NCBI GenBank assembly: GCA_963559585.1
Contig: CAUWLJ010000034.1
Span: 1-32,887, forward strand
Reading direction: 5' to 3'
DNA length: 32,887 nt
Source: Eisenbergiella sp963559585
GTDB taxonomy: Bacteria; Bacillota; Clostridia; Lachnospirales; Lachnospiraceae
Shown: one piece after another, positions 31,449 through 32,887 of the stretch
Position numbering within the stretch: the first letter of the stretch is position 1
How the letters are laid out: each line of letters opens with the position of its first letter
Translations under genes and position numbers: made by a program
Notes under the pieces: model-generated
What the model saw: only the letters and a program-made list of their open reading frames with translations
Told to the model about the DNA's origin: nothing
Databases searched by the model: none

Positions 31449-32161
31449 GTACCTTCTGCTTCGCCAATCTCTCTGGACAGAAGACGGCAGTTATTCCACA
31501 GCAGGGCGCTCCCCTCTCCGGAGGGATTGAAGCGGTCACTTTCCCTGGCGGCCCTCTCGTAGAAGCGCAGTGCCTCCTTCCTGTTTCCCTGGCGGCAGCA
31601 GATCTCGCCAAGTCCGGTGAGCGCAGTCAGATAGAATACGTTTCTGCGCTGACGCTCCTCTTCGTCAGAGTTCTCCTGGCCGGACGCCTCATAAATGGCA
31701 AGCGCCTCTTTCAGCAGCTTCTCTCCATTGGAAAAGTCCTGCAGAGCGTTGTAAAGGAGGGCCTGCCTGACCAGGGCTTCGGCAAGAAGGAGGCTCTGAT
31801 CCTCCTGACCGGACAGTCCTCTCAGGATCTGAACGGCTTTGGCGTAGAAGCTCAGACCCTCGTTCAGGCGGCCCGCGTCTGCATAGGAGGAGGCGGCATT
31901 GATCAGAAGGAGGGCAAAATGGAGGGTTCCGTCCAGCTGAAATTCTTCCATTAAAAGCAGGAGGGTTTCCGCCAGGGAAAAGGATTTCTCATACTGCTGC
32001 GTTTCCCGGTAAAAGGTGAGCAGCTCATTGCCCGCCGCGATATAGACCCCATGGGCCTCCTCTGCCTGAGCCTTTTCCATGCAGGAGGTAAGATACTCTT
32101 CCACCTGATCCATTTTCTGTTCCTGTATCAGCCTGTTCAGGCCGCTGTATATTTCATCCAT
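31445..32161 (-). CDS. tetratricopeptide repeat protein
   Basis: A 238-residue helical protein made of TPR repeats, a protein-interaction scaffold without enzymatic motifs. Repeat-like helices include AAGNELLTFYRETQQYEKS, LLLINAASSYADAGRLNEG, LVRQALLYNALQDFSNGE and LTGLGEICCRQGNRKEA, each with the Gly/Ala and aromatic spacing of TPR. There is no signal peptide, so it is cytoplasmic. The frame is open to 32290, but the ATG at 32161 has AAAGGA 9 bases upstream and starts the helical region. It lies 37 bases after the coiled-coil membrane gene, and its TGA overlaps a possible TTG start of the NusG-II gene. The partner is unknown. Confidence 0.83.
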   Translation of the reverse strand: MDEIYSGLNRLIQEQKMDQVEEYLTSCMEKAQAEEAHGVYIAAGNELLTFYRETQQYEKSFSLAETLLLLMEEFQLDGTLHFALLLINAASSYADAGRLNEGLSFYAKAVQILRGLSGQEDQSLLLAEALVRQALLYNALQDFSNGEKLLKEALAIYEASGQENSDEEERQRRNVFYLTALTGLGEICCRQGNRKEALRFYERAARESDRFNPSGEGSALLWNNCRLLSREIGEAEGT

Positions 32162-32198
32162 CTGTGTTTGTCCTTTCTTCGGAATGGGAATCGTCTCT

Positions 32199-32837
32199 TC
32201 AATCGGCGCAGAGCTGCCATCCCAGCCCCGCATCGTATGCCATACAGTTCCAGATAATCCTTCCATCCTCGTCCAGCTGCATGGAGCCATCCCCGGAATT
32301 CACAGGAATCTGATAAAGAAGATCGATCACCTGCCCATTACGGTTATCCTCTGCCCTGGCGTAAAACAGGTATTCCACACTGGGCCTGTTCCCCAGATTC
32401 AGAGGCAGCAGCCATTCTTTTTCCTGGGGGGAGGGAAAGGAAAAGCTGGCAGGAGCCGCTTTCTGTGAGGATTTTTGTCCAAGGGAATCCGCCTCCTCAA
32501 TCAGAAGGGCCATCTCTACCGCCTCCTCAGGGATCCTGTCGGGCCTGGCGTACAGATCCTCACGGAGCGTCTGGCATAGCTCATTGTCGGCCAGTATCAC
32601 CAGCTCCTTCCAGTTATCCTTAAACTCCTGCAGCTGCTCCACCTGGCCGGTCAGCGCCTGATTCGACTGCGTCAGGCTGCTGATATGCTCCTGCGCCTGC
32701 TCCAGCTGATCCGCAAGGGCGGCTTCCTCCGCTCTGCTCCTGTAGATAACGAAGGCTTCCACAAGCATGGCGCCCAGAAGGACTGCCACTGTAATGTAGG
32801 TCACGATCTTCGCAAAGATGTCTTCTCTGAAATTCAT
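32199..32837 (-). CDS. single-pass membrane protein with coiled coil, unknown function
   Basis: I do not recognise this 212-residue protein. It has a short N-terminus, one membrane helix at about residues 11-33, a coiled coil at about 36-75, and an outside C-terminal domain containing LDEDGRIIWNCMAYD. A low-complexity Ser/Ala/Pro/Lys stretch (about 120-140) separates the two parts. The C-terminal half could be a small beta domain. The ATG at 32837 follows GGAGG at 5 bases, better than the ATG four codons earlier. It precedes the TPR gene by 37 bases, so they probably form an operon and may act together at the membrane; that is inference. A hairpin lies immediately upstream. Confidence 0.72.
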   Translation of the reverse strand: MNFREDIFAKIVTYITVAVLLGAMLVEAFVIYRSRAEEAALADQLEQAQEHISSLTQSNQALTGQVEQLQEFKDNWKELVILADNELCQTLREDLYARPDRIPEEAVEMALLIEEADSLGQKSSQKAAPASFSFPSPQEKEWLLPLNLGNRPSVEYLFYARAEDNRNGQVIDLLYQIPVNSGDGSMQLDEDGRIIWNCMAYDAGLGWQLCAD

Positions 32838-32849
32838 TTTTACCTCCAT

Positions 32850-32872
32850 GCCGGAGCGCTTTTTGCTCCGGC
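32850..32872 (-). repeat. hairpin before the last gene's ribosome binding site
   Basis: GCCGGAGC and GCTCCGGC form a perfect 8-base-pair stem with a 7-base loop. The stretch that follows it, CGCTCCGG then ATGGAG, is nearly identical to the end of the parE leader, which suggests a shared dispersed element cut by the window edge. Confidence 0.6.
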
Positions 32873-32887
32873 CGCGGTGAGAAAACA

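Overview
The window looks like core chromosome of a spore-forming, GC-rich Clostridia member, most likely a Lachnospiraceae species close to Enterocloster or Hungatella. The basis is GC content above 50% by eye, AGGAGG-type ribosome binding sites, GTG and TTG starts, sporulation genes (ylbJ, ytfJ/gerW), a zinc-ribbon L28 protein, and the order Asp23 - FakA - RecG - DegV. This placement is by pattern, not by a search. I see no tRNA, rRNA, CRISPR array, phage or transposase. All genes lie on the minus strand except ylbJ (6570-7682) and rpmB (19432-19617).

Layout. 1-2170: a Trk/Ktr potassium channel subunit with a strongly structured leader, and a 64-residue membrane protein. 2171-6402: a four-gene operon read downward (RsuA-type pseudouridine synthase, HAD phosphatase, YgiQ radical SAM protein, short-chain dehydrogenase) from a clear promoter at 6512-6540. 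6570-7682: ylbJ. 7699-9408: rsmD, coaD and a coiled-coil protein, behind a near-consensus promoter at 9517-9545. 9652-19247: a long unit running Asp23 - FakA - RecG - DegV - ParE - ParC. It combines fatty-acid phosphorylation genes (FakA and a FakB-type DegV protein) with a fork-remodelling helicase and topoisomerase IV, and three unlike hairpins sit between degV and parE. 19432-19617: rpmB with its own promoter and terminator. 19820-22630: a Nudix hydrolase, a conserved protein of unknown function, a DUF2953 membrane protein, YtfJ, and a 50-residue membrane protein.

22813-28757 is an envelope and division block: ZapA, U32-family protein, FtsW/RodA-type SEDS glycosyltransferase, and penicillin-binding protein. 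The SEDS protein and its transpeptidase overlap and probably work as a pair. 28803-32837 holds ruvB, ruvA, a Gx-type membrane protein, a NusG domain II protein, a TPR protein, and a single-pass coiled-coil protein of unknown function.

No complete new system stands out. The most unusual items are the acidic, tyrosine-rich repeat tail of the SEDS protein, the triple-hairpin module before parE, the 19-bp inverted-repeat leader of trkH, a terminator-like hairpin embedded in the ylbJ linker on the antisense strand, a near-consensus promoter lying inside the start of the NusG-II gene, and the small uncharacterised membrane proteins. No gene-free stretch exceeds 300 bases; the gaps of about 200-270 bases are described individually.
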